Made by a program: the position numbers and the translations under genes. A stretch of 64,000 bases of DNA from DASQPR01 sp035713725 (GTDB taxonomy: Bacteria > Actinomycetota > Actinomycetes > Mycobacteriales > Micromonosporaceae): the NCBI GenBank assembly GCA_035713725.1, contig DASTMZ010000088.1, forward strand, positions 25,035 to 89,034, read 5' to 3'. Below, piece by piece: positions 56,388 to 64,000 of the stretch (position 1 is its first letter; every line of letters begins with the position of its first letter). The notes under the pieces are model-generated. The model worked only from the letters and a program-made list of their open reading frames with translations, searched no databases and had not been told where the DNA came from.

Positions 56388-57452
56388 TCAGCGCCGCGTC
56401 AGCACGATCGTCGCCTCGTGGCGGTTGTGGTGCAGCTGTCGGCCGAACACGACGTCGTACCGCCGGCGCAACAGGCGCAGGCATGCCGAGACGGTGTCGA
56501 GCGCCCGGGTCGTGCCGAGCTTGAGGGTTATCACCGCGGTCGCCCCGCGGCGCAGCCGATCGGCGGCGTCGACCATCACCTGCGCGCTCATCGCCGGCTC
56601 CATCCGCATGTCGTTGACGACCAGGTCGAACGTCATGTGCGTGCCACGAAGGAACTCGCCGGCCGTGGTCACGACGTGGTGCACGTGCCGGTCGCCGCCG
56701 AGCCGCGGGTCGAGCGCACCGGGGTCGACCGCCCACACTTCGAGGCCGCGCTCACGGATGAGCCGGGTCCAGCCGCCGGGCGCGGCGCCGAGATCCAGCG
56801 CGCGGCCGTGCGTGGGCAACGTGTGCGGCTGCACCATGATCAGCTCTTCGAGCTTGAACTCGGCGCGCGAAATCTGCGTCGGTCCGCGGGCGAGCCGAAC
56901 GCGTCCGCCCGGCCAGTCGACGAGGCTATCCGCCGACCGGTTGAGCGCGAGGAACGTCGCGTCCGGCGTGATGCAGCAGGACAGCACGTGTTCCGTACCG
57001 GCGCGCACCACGGACATGCCGCGTTCACGCAGCGCGCGGGCGATCGCCGCGGCCGCGTCGGCGGGGCCGCTGCCGGCGGGCGGGTCACCGCACGCCCAGG
57101 CCTGGACAGCGAGCGTGTCGACGGAACCCGGCACGGCGATCGCGTCGGCATCGTTGCCCGGGCCGGGCTGCACCACGGCGACCGCGGCGGCCGCGATGTC
57201 GGCGAGATCGGTCGGCTCGCACCGCACGACGCAGTTCGTGACGTGGCGAGTGAAGATCAGCGGTCGCTCGGTCACCGTACGGGCCACGTCCGCGGCCGTC
57301 ACGTGCGGCCCGATGACGGACACGAGGTCGGCCGCGAGGCGCTCGACGGATACGCCGCGGCCGAGCGCGTCGCGAAGTTCGGCCACCGCCGCGGAAAGGT
57401 AGTCGTCGGAGACCGACGCAAGCACCGCGCGGTAGTGCTGCCATGCGCTCAT
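56388..57452 (-). CDS. RlmM/FtsJ-type 2'-O-methyltransferase
   Basis: This 354-residue protein has a C-terminal SAM-dependent methyltransferase with ALDLGAAPGGWTRLI (motif I). The catalytic tetrad typical of 2'-O-ribose methyltransferases is visible: K in SRAEFKLEELIMV, D in VVNDMRM, K in ITLKLGT and E in RHEATIVL. SRAEFKLEE matches the RlmM/FtsJ type. The N-terminal half resembles a THUMP-like RNA-binding domain (VIGPHVTAADVARTVTERPLIFTRHV). ATG at 57452 overlaps the monooxygenase stop (ATGA), so it shares that operon. Confidence 0.8.
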   Translation of the reverse strand: MSAWQHYRAVLASVSDDYLSAAVAELRDALGRGVSVERLAADLVSVIGPHVTAADVARTVTERPLIFTRHVTNCVVRCEPTDLADIAAAAVAVVQPGPGNDADAIAVPGSVDTLAVQAWACGDPPAGSGPADAAAAIARALRERGMSVVRAGTEHVLSCCITPDATFLALNRSADSLVDWPGGRVRLARGPTQISRAEFKLEELIMVQPHTLPTHGRALDLGAAPGGWTRLIRERGLEVWAVDPGALDPRLGGDRHVHHVVTTAGEFLRGTHMTFDLVVNDMRMEPAMSAQVMVDAADRLRRGATAVITLKLGTTRALDTVSACLRLLRRRYDVVFGRQLHHNRHEATIVLTRR

Positions 57453-58993
57453 CGTGGTCCGTGACCGCATGCGCGTCGGATGGCGCATAACACGTCGGTC
57501 GGCGTCGGCGACCGCAATACGGCGGCGAAGTGGCCGTCCGGGCGTACCACCGCGCACCAGCCCGGCGTCGCGTGGAGCTCGGTGGCGATCGTCGGGTCGT
57601 CGGCCAACCGCTCGATCGCGTAGACGTCCACGGGTACGTCCGGCGGGACCGCCACGTCCACACCGTACGAGAGGACGGCGAAATTCGGGCCGAACAATTC
57701 ACGCAGCCGTCCGCTGTGCAGGCGTACGTCGGGGCACAGCACACCGGCCACCGGCGGCCGATTCGCGCCGGGTGATGTCGGGAACTCGGCCGGTGGTCTG
57801 CCGGTGGTCAGTGGTGAGTCCACGTACCAGTACGGTTCGGCGAGCTTGCCGGAGTTCACCAGCGCCCGCGCGTCGACATCGGTGATAGCACGGTCGAGCA
57901 CCTCGCGACGGTACGCCCGCTCCGCGTCGGTGTGAGGCACCAGGAAGCGCATCGTGTCGCCGGTGACCCGCAGGTTCTCCGCGGCCGCCGCCATGCGTTC
58001 GTGCTCGTAGCTCGCCAACAGATCCGGGCCGGCCCAACCGCGACGGTGGAACGCGATCTTCCACGCCGCGTTCTCGGCGTCCGCGATGCCGGAGTTGAGG
58101 CCACGCGCACCGAACGGCGCCATGAGGTGTGCCGCGTCGCCGGCCAGCAGTACCCGCCCGACCAGCAACCGAGACGCCATGCGCTGATGGAACCGGTAAA
58201 GCGTGACCCACGCGACTTCGTACGGCACGTCGACGGTGATGCGACGGATCCGCTCGTCGAGCGCGCCACGGGCCTGCTGTTCGGCGAGGTCGAAGCCGCC
58301 CGGCACCTGCCAGTCGATGCGCCACGTCCGGCTGGGCTGCGGATGCACCAGCACCTGCCGTCCCGGGTTCCACTCCGGATCGAAGTGAAAGTGGCGCTCG
58401 GCCGGGAACGGCAGATCGGCTCGGATGTCGGCGATCAGGAACAGGTCGTCGTACGTGTGGCCGTCGAAATCGAGACTCAGCACGCCCCGGACCGCGCTGC
58501 GAGGGCCGTCGGCGGCGATGAGATGGCTGCCGTTCAGCTCGACGTCGCCGTCGGCGGTGCTCGCTCGTACGGTGACCGACTCGTCGTCCTGCGACAGCGC
58601 GTGCACTCGGTGGCCGTAGCGGAGGTCGACGAGTGGCGTCGCTCGTACGACTCGCTCCAGTTCCCGTTCGACACTCGACTGCGGAACGTTGATGAACGCC
58701 GGATAGGCGCTGCCGCCGTGATCCGGCAGCCGTACGGTGAACAGCTCGCGGTTGCGGTAGAACGTCCGCGCGGTCTGCCACCGTACGCCCTCGGCCGTCA
58801 GCGCGTCCGCGACACCCACGCGGTGATAGATGTCGAGCACGTCACGCTGGACGCAGATCGACTTCGAGCCGACGATGTCGCGCTCCGGTGCCGCCTCCAG
58901 CACCACGGTCGGCACGCCGTGCCGGGCCAACAACAACGCGGCCGTCAGGCCAACCGGGCCGCCGCCGGCGATGAGCACCGGGCGGTCGGTCAC
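57449..58993 (-). CDS. FAD-dependent aromatic monooxygenase
   Basis: This 514-residue class-A flavoprotein hydroxylase has FAD-binding motifs AGGGPVGLTAALLLARHG at the start, LIAADGPRSAVRG near residue 165 and GDAAHLMAPFGARGLNSGIADAENAAWKI near residue 290. The C-terminus has a thioredoxin-like domain. It belongs with MhpA/TfdB/PheA-like ring hydroxylases acting on phenols using NAD(P)H. GTG at 58993 overlaps the end of the metallo-beta-lactamase gene (GTGA) and the end overlaps the methyltransferase (ATGA). Confidence 0.92.
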   Translation of the reverse strand: MTDRPVLIAGGGPVGLTAALLLARHGVPTVVLEAAPERDIVGSKSICVQRDVLDIYHRVGVADALTAEGVRWQTARTFYRNRELFTVRLPDHGGSAYPAFINVPQSSVERELERVVRATPLVDLRYGHRVHALSQDDESVTVRASTADGDVELNGSHLIAADGPRSAVRGVLSLDFDGHTYDDLFLIADIRADLPFPAERHFHFDPEWNPGRQVLVHPQPSRTWRIDWQVPGGFDLAEQQARGALDERIRRITVDVPYEVAWVTLYRFHQRMASRLLVGRVLLAGDAAHLMAPFGARGLNSGIADAENAAWKIAFHRRGWAGPDLLASYEHERMAAAAENLRVTGDTMRFLVPHTDAERAYRREVLDRAITDVDARALVNSGKLAEPYWYVDSPLTTGRPPAEFPTSPGANRPPVAGVLCPDVRLHSGRLRELFGPNFAVLSYGVDVAVPPDVPVDVYAIERLADDPTIATELHATPGWCAVVRPDGHFAAVLRSPTPTDVLCAIRRACGHGPR

Positions 58994-59949
58994 GGTTGCA
59001 GGGCCTCCCACACCTCACGGTCCCGCTCCGCCGTCCAGATCCGCGGCCAGTCGATGCCGTCCAACTCGTCCCATAGGCGCGCCACATTGAACGGCATGCA
59101 GTGCTCGAAGATCGGCCAGCGCCCGTACCGGGGCTCGAGCGCGCCGTGCGCGGCGGCGAAGGCCTCGCGGACGGTACCGCCGCGCCGGTGTACGGCGCCC
59201 ACCTCGCGCCGCATGGTCAGCAGAAACTCGCGCGTCTGCGCGATCGCCGCGTCCACCGCCTCCCGGCCGCTCGCAACGGCGCCGCGACCGCCGACAAGTG
59301 CCTCCGCACTGAACGCGGCAACCTTGTCCAGCGTGCCGGCCGACCAGTCGGCGTGGAACGCGTCGCCGGTGTAGAGCGCCGCCTGCGCCTCGACCAGATC
59401 GCCGGCGAACAACACGCGTTGCTTGGCCACCCAACCGACGATGTCGCCGGCGGTATGTCCACGACCGCAATGCGCCAGCACCAAATCACCGCGGTCGCCG
59501 CCGAGGTCGATGGTCAGACGATCGGAGAACGTCACGGTTGGCCACGTGAGGCCCGGAATGGTGTCGGCGCCGGTGAACAACCGTGGCATCCGACCCGCCT
59601 CCGACGCCCAATCCTCGCGACCGCGTTCGGCGATCAGGTGCCGCGTCTCGTCGTGCGCGACGATGATGTCCGCGTCGAACGCGGCCGCGCCGAGCGTACG
59701 GACCGCGTGGTAGTGCGACAGCACCAGATAACGCACCGGCTTGTCCACGTGCTGACGCAGATGTGCGAGCCAGCGACCCGCCATGTGTGGCGTGGCCCGC
59801 GCCTCGAAGCACACAACGAAGTCCTCGCCCTCGACCGCACCGACGTTCGGATCGCCCTGCGCGGTCAACGCGTAAATGCCGTCGCCCAACACCTCGAACG
59901 TCTCGGTCTTCTCGGCAAGGTCGGCGGAGGAAGCGAACGGTCGCGACAT
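58990..59949 (-). CDS. metallo-beta-lactamase-fold hydrolase with altered HxHxDH motif
   Basis: This 319-residue protein has the fold's EGEDFVVCFEARATP start, the region YLVLSHYHAVRTLGA where HxHxDH would be expected, LAHCGRGHTAGDIVGWVAKQRVLFAGDLVEAQAALYTGD with further metal ligands, and a C-terminal helical part. The usual Asp-His of motif 2 are replaced by Val-Arg (HYHAVR), which suggests a single-metal or altered site. It is the first gene of the three-gene overlapping operon with the aromatic hydroxylase, so hydrolysis of a ring-cleavage or ester intermediate is likely. Confidence 0.85.
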   Translation of the reverse strand: MSRPFASSADLAEKTETFEVLGDGIYALTAQGDPNVGAVEGEDFVVCFEARATPHMAGRWLAHLRQHVDKPVRYLVLSHYHAVRTLGAAAFDADIIVAHDETRHLIAERGREDWASEAGRMPRLFTGADTIPGLTWPTVTFSDRLTIDLGGDRGDLVLAHCGRGHTAGDIVGWVAKQRVLFAGDLVEAQAALYTGDAFHADWSAGTLDKVAAFSAEALVGGRGAVASGREAVDAAIAQTREFLLTMRREVGAVHRRGGTVREAFAAAHGALEPRYGRWPIFEHCMPFNVARLWDELDGIDWPRIWTAERDREVWEALQP

Positions 59950-60031
59950 ACCGCAAGCATGCGCTCTGCTGGCCGGCCATGCGACCCGTTGAGCCGGTGC
60001 CGGGCCGAGCGCGATGTGTCAGGGTGAGCGG

Positions 60032-60835
60032 GTGCCGGACGACGACTTCATCGACCGCTGCGTGGCACGGATCCGCGACGAGGTGCCCGACGCGGTCGCC
60101 ATCCTGCTGGGCGGCAGCTACCTGCGCGGCGACGCGGGACCGGACAGCGACGTCGATTTCGACGTACTGGTGGTCGAACCACGCGACGAGTGGCCGTCGA
60201 TCTTCGACGTGGTGGACGGCCGGCTGGTGCGCATCTCGGTGTGGATCCGCTCCGTCGACGGGTGGCTGGCCAGCGCGGATGAACCACAGGACTGGGCGTT
60301 CTTCCTACCGAGTACCGACCGCATGCGACTGTGCTGGGCCGCCGACGACACGTGGCGGCAAGGAGTGGATCGCGCAAGCATCGAGCATCCGGCCGGGCCG
60401 CCCGAGATCGACCATTTCGAAGGCGAGGTCGGCAAGGTGGTCAACGCGTTTCGCCGGTCCGATGACCTCGCGCTGCGCTTGGCCGCGCAGGACCTCGCCC
60501 GGTCGATCATCTCGTTGCTGCAGCCGTTCAATCTGCGGCCACCCGTGCAGAGCCGGATCGCCGCGCTGCGGACGGTGCTCGACTTCGATGTCGTACCGGC
60601 CGGGTACCGCGGCGACATCCTCGCCTGTCTCGCGCTGGACGGACGGGCAAGCACATCGTCGGAGCTCTACGCCGCCGCGACCCGACTGACACTCGGAGTG
60701 CTCGACATCATGGCGGCGCACCCGCACGTCTTGGCGCCATTGGTTCCGGCCGACGCGGCGGCACATCTCGTCGACGGCAGTCTGCGCCGGTATATCGAAC
60801 AGGTTCTAGGCCGCAACGGGAGCAGCGTCGGGTAG
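60032..60835 (+). CDS. nucleotidyltransferase domain protein
   Basis: This protein of about 267 residues has an N-terminal pol-beta-type domain with GGSYLRGDAGPDSDVDFDVLVV (G-S...D-x-D) near residue 30, then a helical C-terminal part (VVNAFRRSDDLALRLAAQDLARSIISLLQPF). It is typical of antibiotic adenylyltransferase-like or minimal nucleotidyltransferase proteins. GTG at 60032 follows AGGGTGAG; an ATG six codons upstream (60014) is possible. It is divergent from the metallo-beta-lactamase gene. Confidence 0.85.
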   Translation: MPDDDFIDRCVARIRDEVPDAVAILLGGSYLRGDAGPDSDVDFDVLVVEPRDEWPSIFDVVDGRLVRISVWIRSVDGWLASADEPQDWAFFLPSTDRMRLCWAADDTWRQGVDRASIEHPAGPPEIDHFEGEVGKVVNAFRRSDDLALRLAAQDLARSIISLLQPFNLRPPVQSRIAALRTVLDFDVVPAGYRGDILACLALDGRASTSSELYAAATRLTLGVLDIMAAHPHVLAPLVPADAAAHLVDGSLRRYIEQVLGRNGSSVG

Positions 60836-60882
60836 GGCGAGGCCTCCGTCGCGCTGCGGTTCTGGACGACAACACGAAAGGA

Positions 60883-60900
60883 CCGGCGGTCGCCCGCCGG
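60883..60900. terminator. bidirectional terminator-like hairpin
   Basis: CCGGCGG-TCGC-CCGCCGG is a perfect 7-bp stem with a 4-base loop in the 123-bp region between the convergent nucleotidyltransferase and membrane-protein genes. No strong T-run is present, as is common in this GC range. Confidence 0.5.
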
Positions 60901-60958
60901 CCCGTTCGGTGTTTAGTTGTGTCCGCCGTTGGCGACGAGCGATCGCGCCGAGGCTCGG

Positions 60959-61546
60959 TCAGTGCGTCGCCGCCTGTGGCTCGCGTGCGCGGCGGGTCAA
61001 CAGTTCCGCGTCGGTGGGTACCCGGCGCACGTGTGCGATGCCGAGCACGGACAGCACCAGCATCACCGCGGCGAGTGCGAAGCTCGCGATGGCGGCGTAG
61101 AGCGCGATCTGCCCGATCTGCCAGAACGCGTACGCGTTGAGCAGCATGCCGCGCAGCGTCTCACCCTTGAACAGCGTGTTGACCTGTGCCTGCAAAGCGG
61201 TGTTGTTGGGATCTGCTTGCGCCGCCGTGCTCACTTGCGCGTACGTCTTGCCACCGGCCACCTCGGACAAGTGCACCGCGATGAAGTGGTCCGCGTACGC
61301 CTTCGCCTGCGCGCCGGTGACGAGCTGCTGACCGGCGTACTGGTTGAGGTAAGGCCCGATCGCGGCCGGCTTGAGCGCGTCGCTGCCCTTGGCCGGGAAG
61401 TAGATCTGCTGAGCGGCCAATTGGTTGTGGACGTTGGTGTTCGCGAAGCTGTAGCCCCACATCAGCAGCCCGCCAGCGACCAGCAGCACCAGCGTCAGCA
61501 TCACGCCGACGGACGAGACGAGCATGTCGAATGCCTTGCGACGCAT
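60959..61546 (-). CDS. two-TM membrane protein (probable hypoxia-regulon member)
   Basis: This 195-residue protein has one N-terminal (VGVMLTLVLLVAGGLLMWGYSFA) and one C-terminal (ALYAAIASFALAAVMLVLSVLGI) membrane span, with an extracytoplasmic helical loop of about 110 residues between them (AAQQIYFPAKGSDALKPAAIGPYLNQYAGQQLVTGAQAKAYADHFIAVHL). No named family is recognised. Two DosR-like palindromes lie 95-132 bases upstream of its start, and it sits beside an Acg nitroreductase and a DevR-type regulator. Confidence 0.75.
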   Translation of the reverse strand: MRRKAFDMLVSSVGVMLTLVLLVAGGLLMWGYSFANTNVHNQLAAQQIYFPAKGSDALKPAAIGPYLNQYAGQQLVTGAQAKAYADHFIAVHLSEVAGGKTYAQVSTAAQADPNNTALQAQVNTLFKGETLRGMLLNAYAFWQIGQIALYAAIASFALAAVMLVLSVLGIAHVRRVPTDAELLTRRAREPQAATH

Positions 61547-61638
61547 GGCGAAACGCCTCCCTAATCGGCACTGTTTCGCCGCGGTGGCTGGGCCAGTGCT
61601 GCCCTCGACACCATGCTCGGCGCCCGCGCCGTCAGTGG

Positions 61639-62733
61639 TCAGGGCCCAAGGTCCCGAGTGGTCCGGGACGAAGGTCCGCTGTTGCGGCTCGGCGTCAGCG
61701 ACGGCCGGTTCGCCGACGCGGCCGGCACGCCCTCGGTGACCTCGACGATCTCGCGGTATGCCAACCGAGGCGTGGCCGGCGGTGCCGGTGCATGCTGGTC
61801 GGCGATGCCCAGCCGCAGTGCGATGAGCGGATAGCCGACCCCGCGGAGGATCAGGCGAAGCGTGCGGCGCGCGGCGACCTCCTCAACCGCGGCCGACATC
61901 GGTAGCAATGCGATGTTGTGCTCGGTCGCCGCGAGCCAGGCCGCAGACAGCGCTTCACCACCGCACAGCCAGTCGAGCGGCTCGTCGCCGAGCGCATAGA
62001 GGACCGCGTAGACCGCCGCCTGATCGTGCTCATCCGTCACGTCCAGCGTGCCGGCATGACCGAAGTCGCGCGATGGCACCGTGGTGAGGGTCGGCCGCAC
62101 CGGAATCACGCTGTCCGGTACGCCGACGCCGGGTGCCCGGCCGCTGCCCGACCATGCGTCCAACTCGGCGCGGGCGGCCGCGTCGTCGACCTCGTCGCGC
62201 TGCGCGTTATCCGTCGCGGCAGCGAGGTCCAGCACCGCGTCGCGATCGAGCACGTGGAACCCGACGTGGTTGGACGTCACGGCAGCACGTACCGCCGCGA
62301 TTGCCTCGGCCGGCACCGGCGCCACGGTGAGCGGCCGGCGGTCGGTGTGCCGTACCCGGATGGTCTGCATGTGCCGCATGACCGCGGCGGTGACGGGCAC
62401 GCGGCCGCCGACCGTGACGCTGGCCAGCGTCCCGAGGTGTTCCGGGTCGGCGCCGTAAGCCATCCGATCGACGCGGGCGGCACAACCGGACGCGGCCAGC
62501 GCCACGCATGCATGGTGCAGTGCCACGCCGCAGCTCAGCACCAGCAAACGGCGCTGCGGGTCGGCGACGGCGAGGTGCCGGCGTTCGTCGGCATACAGGT
62601 CGGCCACGCCGTCGTGGATGCGCCACCGCCACGGCTGCGTGTTGTGGATCGACGGTGCGCGGCCAGCGATCTCGGTCGCCGTTACCAGCGCGCGCGTCAC
62701 GTGGTCACGATCGAGTGCGGTGTCGGTGTGCAT
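61639..62733 (-). CDS. Acg-type nitroreductase family protein
   Basis: This 364-residue protein has a duplicated nitroreductase fold as in mycobacterial Acg. The start is ALVTATEIAGRAPSIHNTQPWRWRIHDGVADLYADERR, with the conserved HNTQPWRW; the second half includes WLAATEHNIALLPMSAAVEE and LRLILRGVGYPLIALRLG. Acg proteins bind FMN but often lack reductase activity and are induced by DosR under hypoxia. ATG at 62733 has GGAGG upstream. The C-terminal 15 residues are low-complexity and cover two DosR-like boxes serving the next gene. Confidence 0.88.
   Translation of the reverse strand: MHTDTALDRDHVTRALVTATEIAGRAPSIHNTQPWRWRIHDGVADLYADERRHLAVADPQRRLLVLSCGVALHHACVALAASGCAARVDRMAYGADPEHLGTLASVTVGGRVPVTAAVMRHMQTIRVRHTDRRPLTVAPVPAEAIAAVRAAVTSNHVGFHVLDRDAVLDLAAATDNAQRDEVDDAAARAELDAWSGSGRAPGVGVPDSVIPVRPTLTTVPSRDFGHAGTLDVTDEHDQAAVYAVLYALGDEPLDWLCGGEALSAAWLAATEHNIALLPMSAAVEEVAARRTLRLILRGVGYPLIALRLGIADQHAPAPPATPRLAYREIVEVTEGVPAASANRPSLTPSRNSGPSSRTTRDLGP
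61641..61655. promoter_or_regulatory. candidate DosR/DevR box A
   Basis: GGGCCCAAGGTCCC fits GGGNC-N4-GNCCC, the inverted repeat recognised by DosR/DevR. It lies 95 bases upstream of the membrane-protein start at 61546. Confidence 0.6.
61665..61678. promoter_or_regulatory. candidate DosR/DevR box B
   Basis: GGGACGAAGGTCCG fits GGGNC-N4-GNCC with one deviation at the last base. It is 10 bases from box A, the kind of pairing seen in DosR-regulated promoters, and about 119 bases upstream of the membrane-protein start. Confidence 0.55.
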
Positions 62734-62787
62734 GGCTGCCTCCATGGGGTCCAAAACCCACCGTCGGTCGATCGAGGCGGCATCGTC

Positions 62788-62802
62788 AGGGCCAAAGGTC
62801 CT
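62788..62802. promoter_or_regulatory. candidate DosR/DevR box C
   Basis: AGGGCCAAAGGTCCT is a near-perfect palindrome of the DosR type in the divergent region between the Acg and DevR genes, 55 bases upstream of the Acg start. Confidence 0.65.
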
Positions 62803-62840
62803 GGCCGGCGCGGCCGACCGGGCCACCTGCCGGTCGAATC

Positions 62841-62858
62841 CAGGGCCGTTAGACCCTG
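62841..62858. promoter_or_regulatory. candidate DosR/DevR box D
   Basis: CAGGGCCGTTAGACCCTG contains GGGCC-GTTA-GACCC in perfect palindromic register with flanking CA/TG. It lies 35 bases before the DevR start, so autoregulation is inferred. Confidence 0.6.
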
Positions 62859-62892
62859 CGACACTGGGCCGGCGCGGAGTAGAAACGCAGGT

Positions 62893-63534
62893 GTGATCCG
62901 AGTCTTTTTGCTGGACGACCACGAGGTCGTCCGCCGTGGCATCGCCGACCTGTTGACGGCCGCCGGCGACGTCGAGATCGTCGGCGAGTCGGGGTCGGCC
63001 GCGGAGGCCGCGCGCCGCATTCCCGCGCTGCGGCCGGATGTGATGGTGCTCGACGCGCGGCTGCCGGACGGGAACGGCATCGACGTGTGTCGCGATGTCC
63101 GCGCAATCGACCCGACGATCCAGGGGCTGATCCTAACCTCGTACGAGGACGACGAGGCGCTGTTCGCCGCCATCATGGCGGGCGCCGCCGGCTACGTGCT
63201 CAAGCAGATCCGCGGCAACGACCTCGTGGACGCGGTCACGCGAGTGGCGGCCGGTCAGTCGCTGCTGGACCCGGCGGTCACCGCGCGCGTGCTCGAACGC
63301 ATCCGATCCGGCGTGCAGCAGCCGCCCGAACTCAACGCGCTCACCGATCAGGAACGGAGAATCCTGGAATACGTCGCACAGGGCCTCACAAACCACGAGA
63401 TCGCGCAGAAGATGTTCCTCGCGGACAAGACCGTGAAGAACTACGTGTCGAGCGTGCTCGCCAAGCTCGGGCTGGAACGGCGCACCCAAGCCGCCGTGTT
63501 GGCCACCAAGCTTCTCGGCGAGCACCAGCGCTGA
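62893..63534 (+). CDS. devR: DevR/DosR-type response regulator
   Basis: This 213-residue NarL-family regulator is close to DosR. The receiver domain starts IRVFLLDDHEVVRRGIADLL, with phospho-Asp in VMVLDARLPDGNG and Lys in GYVLKQIRG. The C-terminal HTH carries GLTNHEIAQKMFLADKTVKNYVSSVLAKLGLERRTQAAV, nearly the mycobacterial DosR recognition helix. GTG at 62893 is used. It is divergent from the Acg gene, and a CBS gene follows 20 bases downstream. No DevS-type kinase is seen in the window. Confidence 0.92.
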   Translation: MIRVFLLDDHEVVRRGIADLLTAAGDVEIVGESGSAAEAARRIPALRPDVMVLDARLPDGNGIDVCRDVRAIDPTIQGLILTSYEDDEALFAAIMAGAAGYVLKQIRGNDLVDAVTRVAAGQSLLDPAVTARVLERIRSGVQQPPELNALTDQERRILEYVAQGLTNHEIAQKMFLADKTVKNYVSSVLAKLGLERRTQAAVLATKLLGEHQR

Positions 63535-63554
63535 GGCCGGACAAGGAGCATGCG

Positions 63555-64000
63555 ATGACGCGCTGGACGGTCGCCGACGTGATGCGCCGCGAGGTGATCG
63601 CGGTCGCGCCGGACACCAGCCTGCGGCGCGTCGCCGACATGCTCGTCACGCACGCCATCTCGGCCGTACCGGTGGTCGACACGGTGGGGCGCGTGCTCGG
63701 CGTCGTCTCCGAAGCGGACCTGCTCGGCAAGCTGGAGTACGCCGATCGGGCGCCGCACCACGCGCTGGCCGCGCGACGGGTACGCAGCGGCAGTCGGCGG
63801 GTGCTCGGCGACACGGCGGCGGCGTTGATGACCGCGCCCGCGATCACGATCTGCGCCGAGGCGAGTGTGTCCGGCGCCGCTCGCCTGATGGACGCGGCGC
63901 GCGTCAAGCGACTGCCCGTCGTCGACACCGACGGCCGGCTCGTTGGCGTGGTTTCGCGCCGGGACCTCGTTCGGCTGTTCACCCGCGAGGACGCCGACGT
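63555..64000 (+). CDS. CBS-domain protein (runs off the right edge)
   Basis: The first 148 residues show two CBS motifs: TVADVMRREVIAVAPDTSLRRVADMLVTHAISAVPVVD and DTAAALMTAPAITICAEASVSGAARLMDAARVKRLPVVDTDGRLVGVVSRRDLVRLF. This resembles hypoxic response protein 1 of the mycobacterial DosR regulon, which binds adenine nucleotides through its CBS pair. ATG at 63555 is preceded by AAGGAG. It probably shares a transcript with devR. The C-terminal part is outside the window. Confidence 0.9.
   Translation, partial: MTRWTVADVMRREVIAVAPDTSLRRVADMLVTHAISAVPVVDTVGRVLGVVSEADLLGKLEYADRAPHHALAARRVRSGSRRVLGDTAAALMTAPAITICAEASVSGAARLMDAARVKRLPVVDTDGRLVGVVSRRDLVRLFTREDAD

Noticed and set aside
58990..59949. 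MBL-fold gene as a pseudogene because of the altered motif
   Set aside because: The frame is intact, other motifs are kept and it overlaps the next gene in an operon, so a divergent subfamily is more likely.
61639..61690. Acg C-terminal tail as evidence of a mis-annotated stop
   Set aside because: The tail is low-complexity because the coding end overlaps regulatory boxes; the main nitroreductase domain ends earlier and the frame is intact.
62746..62759. GGGGTCCAAAACCC as a fifth DosR box
   Set aside because: The second half lacks the required G before the CCC, and it lies too close to the Acg start codon.

Overview
The window reads as a high-GC actinomycete chromosome. Many genes start with GTG, coding density is high, overlapping ATGA/GTGA gene junctions are frequent, and the gene families are typical of the group: CUT1 sugar transporters without their own ATPase, MmpL, mycothiol-type DinB enzymes, an Acg/DevR hypoxia pair and a DUF222/HNH remnant. 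The genus cannot be fixed from sequence alone. I saw no rRNA, tRNA, CRISPR array, transposase or phage genes. No gene-free stretch exceeds about 260 bases; the longest are 22695-22951 and 13582-13831.

1-9784: an arabinose/arabinofuranoside utilisation locus. A LacI-family repressor (cut by the left edge) is divergent from a solute-binding protein, two permeases, a GH127 beta-L-arabinofuranosidase and araB-araD-araA. Two LacI-type palindromes lie in the divergent intergenic region and a strong hairpin lies between the binding-protein and permease genes. The operon imports arabinose-containing sugars, releases L-arabinose and converts it to D-xylulose 5-phosphate. The ATPase must come from elsewhere.

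9847-30361: mixed chromosomal genes. These are a DUF488 protein, an S9 peptidase, a DinB/maleylpyruvate-isomerase-type protein, a secreted type-B carboxylesterase, an operon of GYD protein / duplicated MarR-like regulator / haloalkane dehalogenase, an L,D-transpeptidase, a Tat-type phospholipase C, a class-V aminotransferase overlapped by a small Cys-rich protein, a large ATPase-LuxR regulator, an HGGPG alpha/beta hydrolase, an MmpL transporter and a Gfo/Idh/MocA oxidoreductase.

30384-39680: cell wall and stress functions (SLT-type transglycosylase, MerR regulator with a palindromic operator, VOC proteins, YceI). It also holds a decayed DUF222-HNH remnant, a nucleotidyltransferase split by an apparent frameshift, a 37-residue peptide ending like a Flp pilin, and a glutamine synthetase-like/amidohydrolase pair resembling a split FluG.

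39787-47099: a 1170-residue ABC exporter carrying two complete TMD-NBD halves in one chain, with a degenerate second NBD. It is followed by an ABC-2 type exporter (ATPase plus permease) translationally coupled to a two-component system.

47215-60835: a GMC oxidoreductase, a VOC protein, a beta-propeller lipoprotein, a DrrC/UvrA-like ABC protein overlapping a DUF1801 protein, a DUF885 hydrolase, and a tightly overlapped operon of metallo-beta-lactamase-fold protein, FAD aromatic hydroxylase and RlmM/FtsJ-type 2'-O-methyltransferase, then a nucleotidyltransferase.

60959-64000: a probable hypoxia/dormancy (DosR/DevR) island. It has a two-TM membrane protein, an Acg-type nitroreductase, a DevR-type response regulator and a CBS-domain protein cut by the right edge. 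Four palindromes of the form GGGNC-N4-GNCC sit upstream of these genes.
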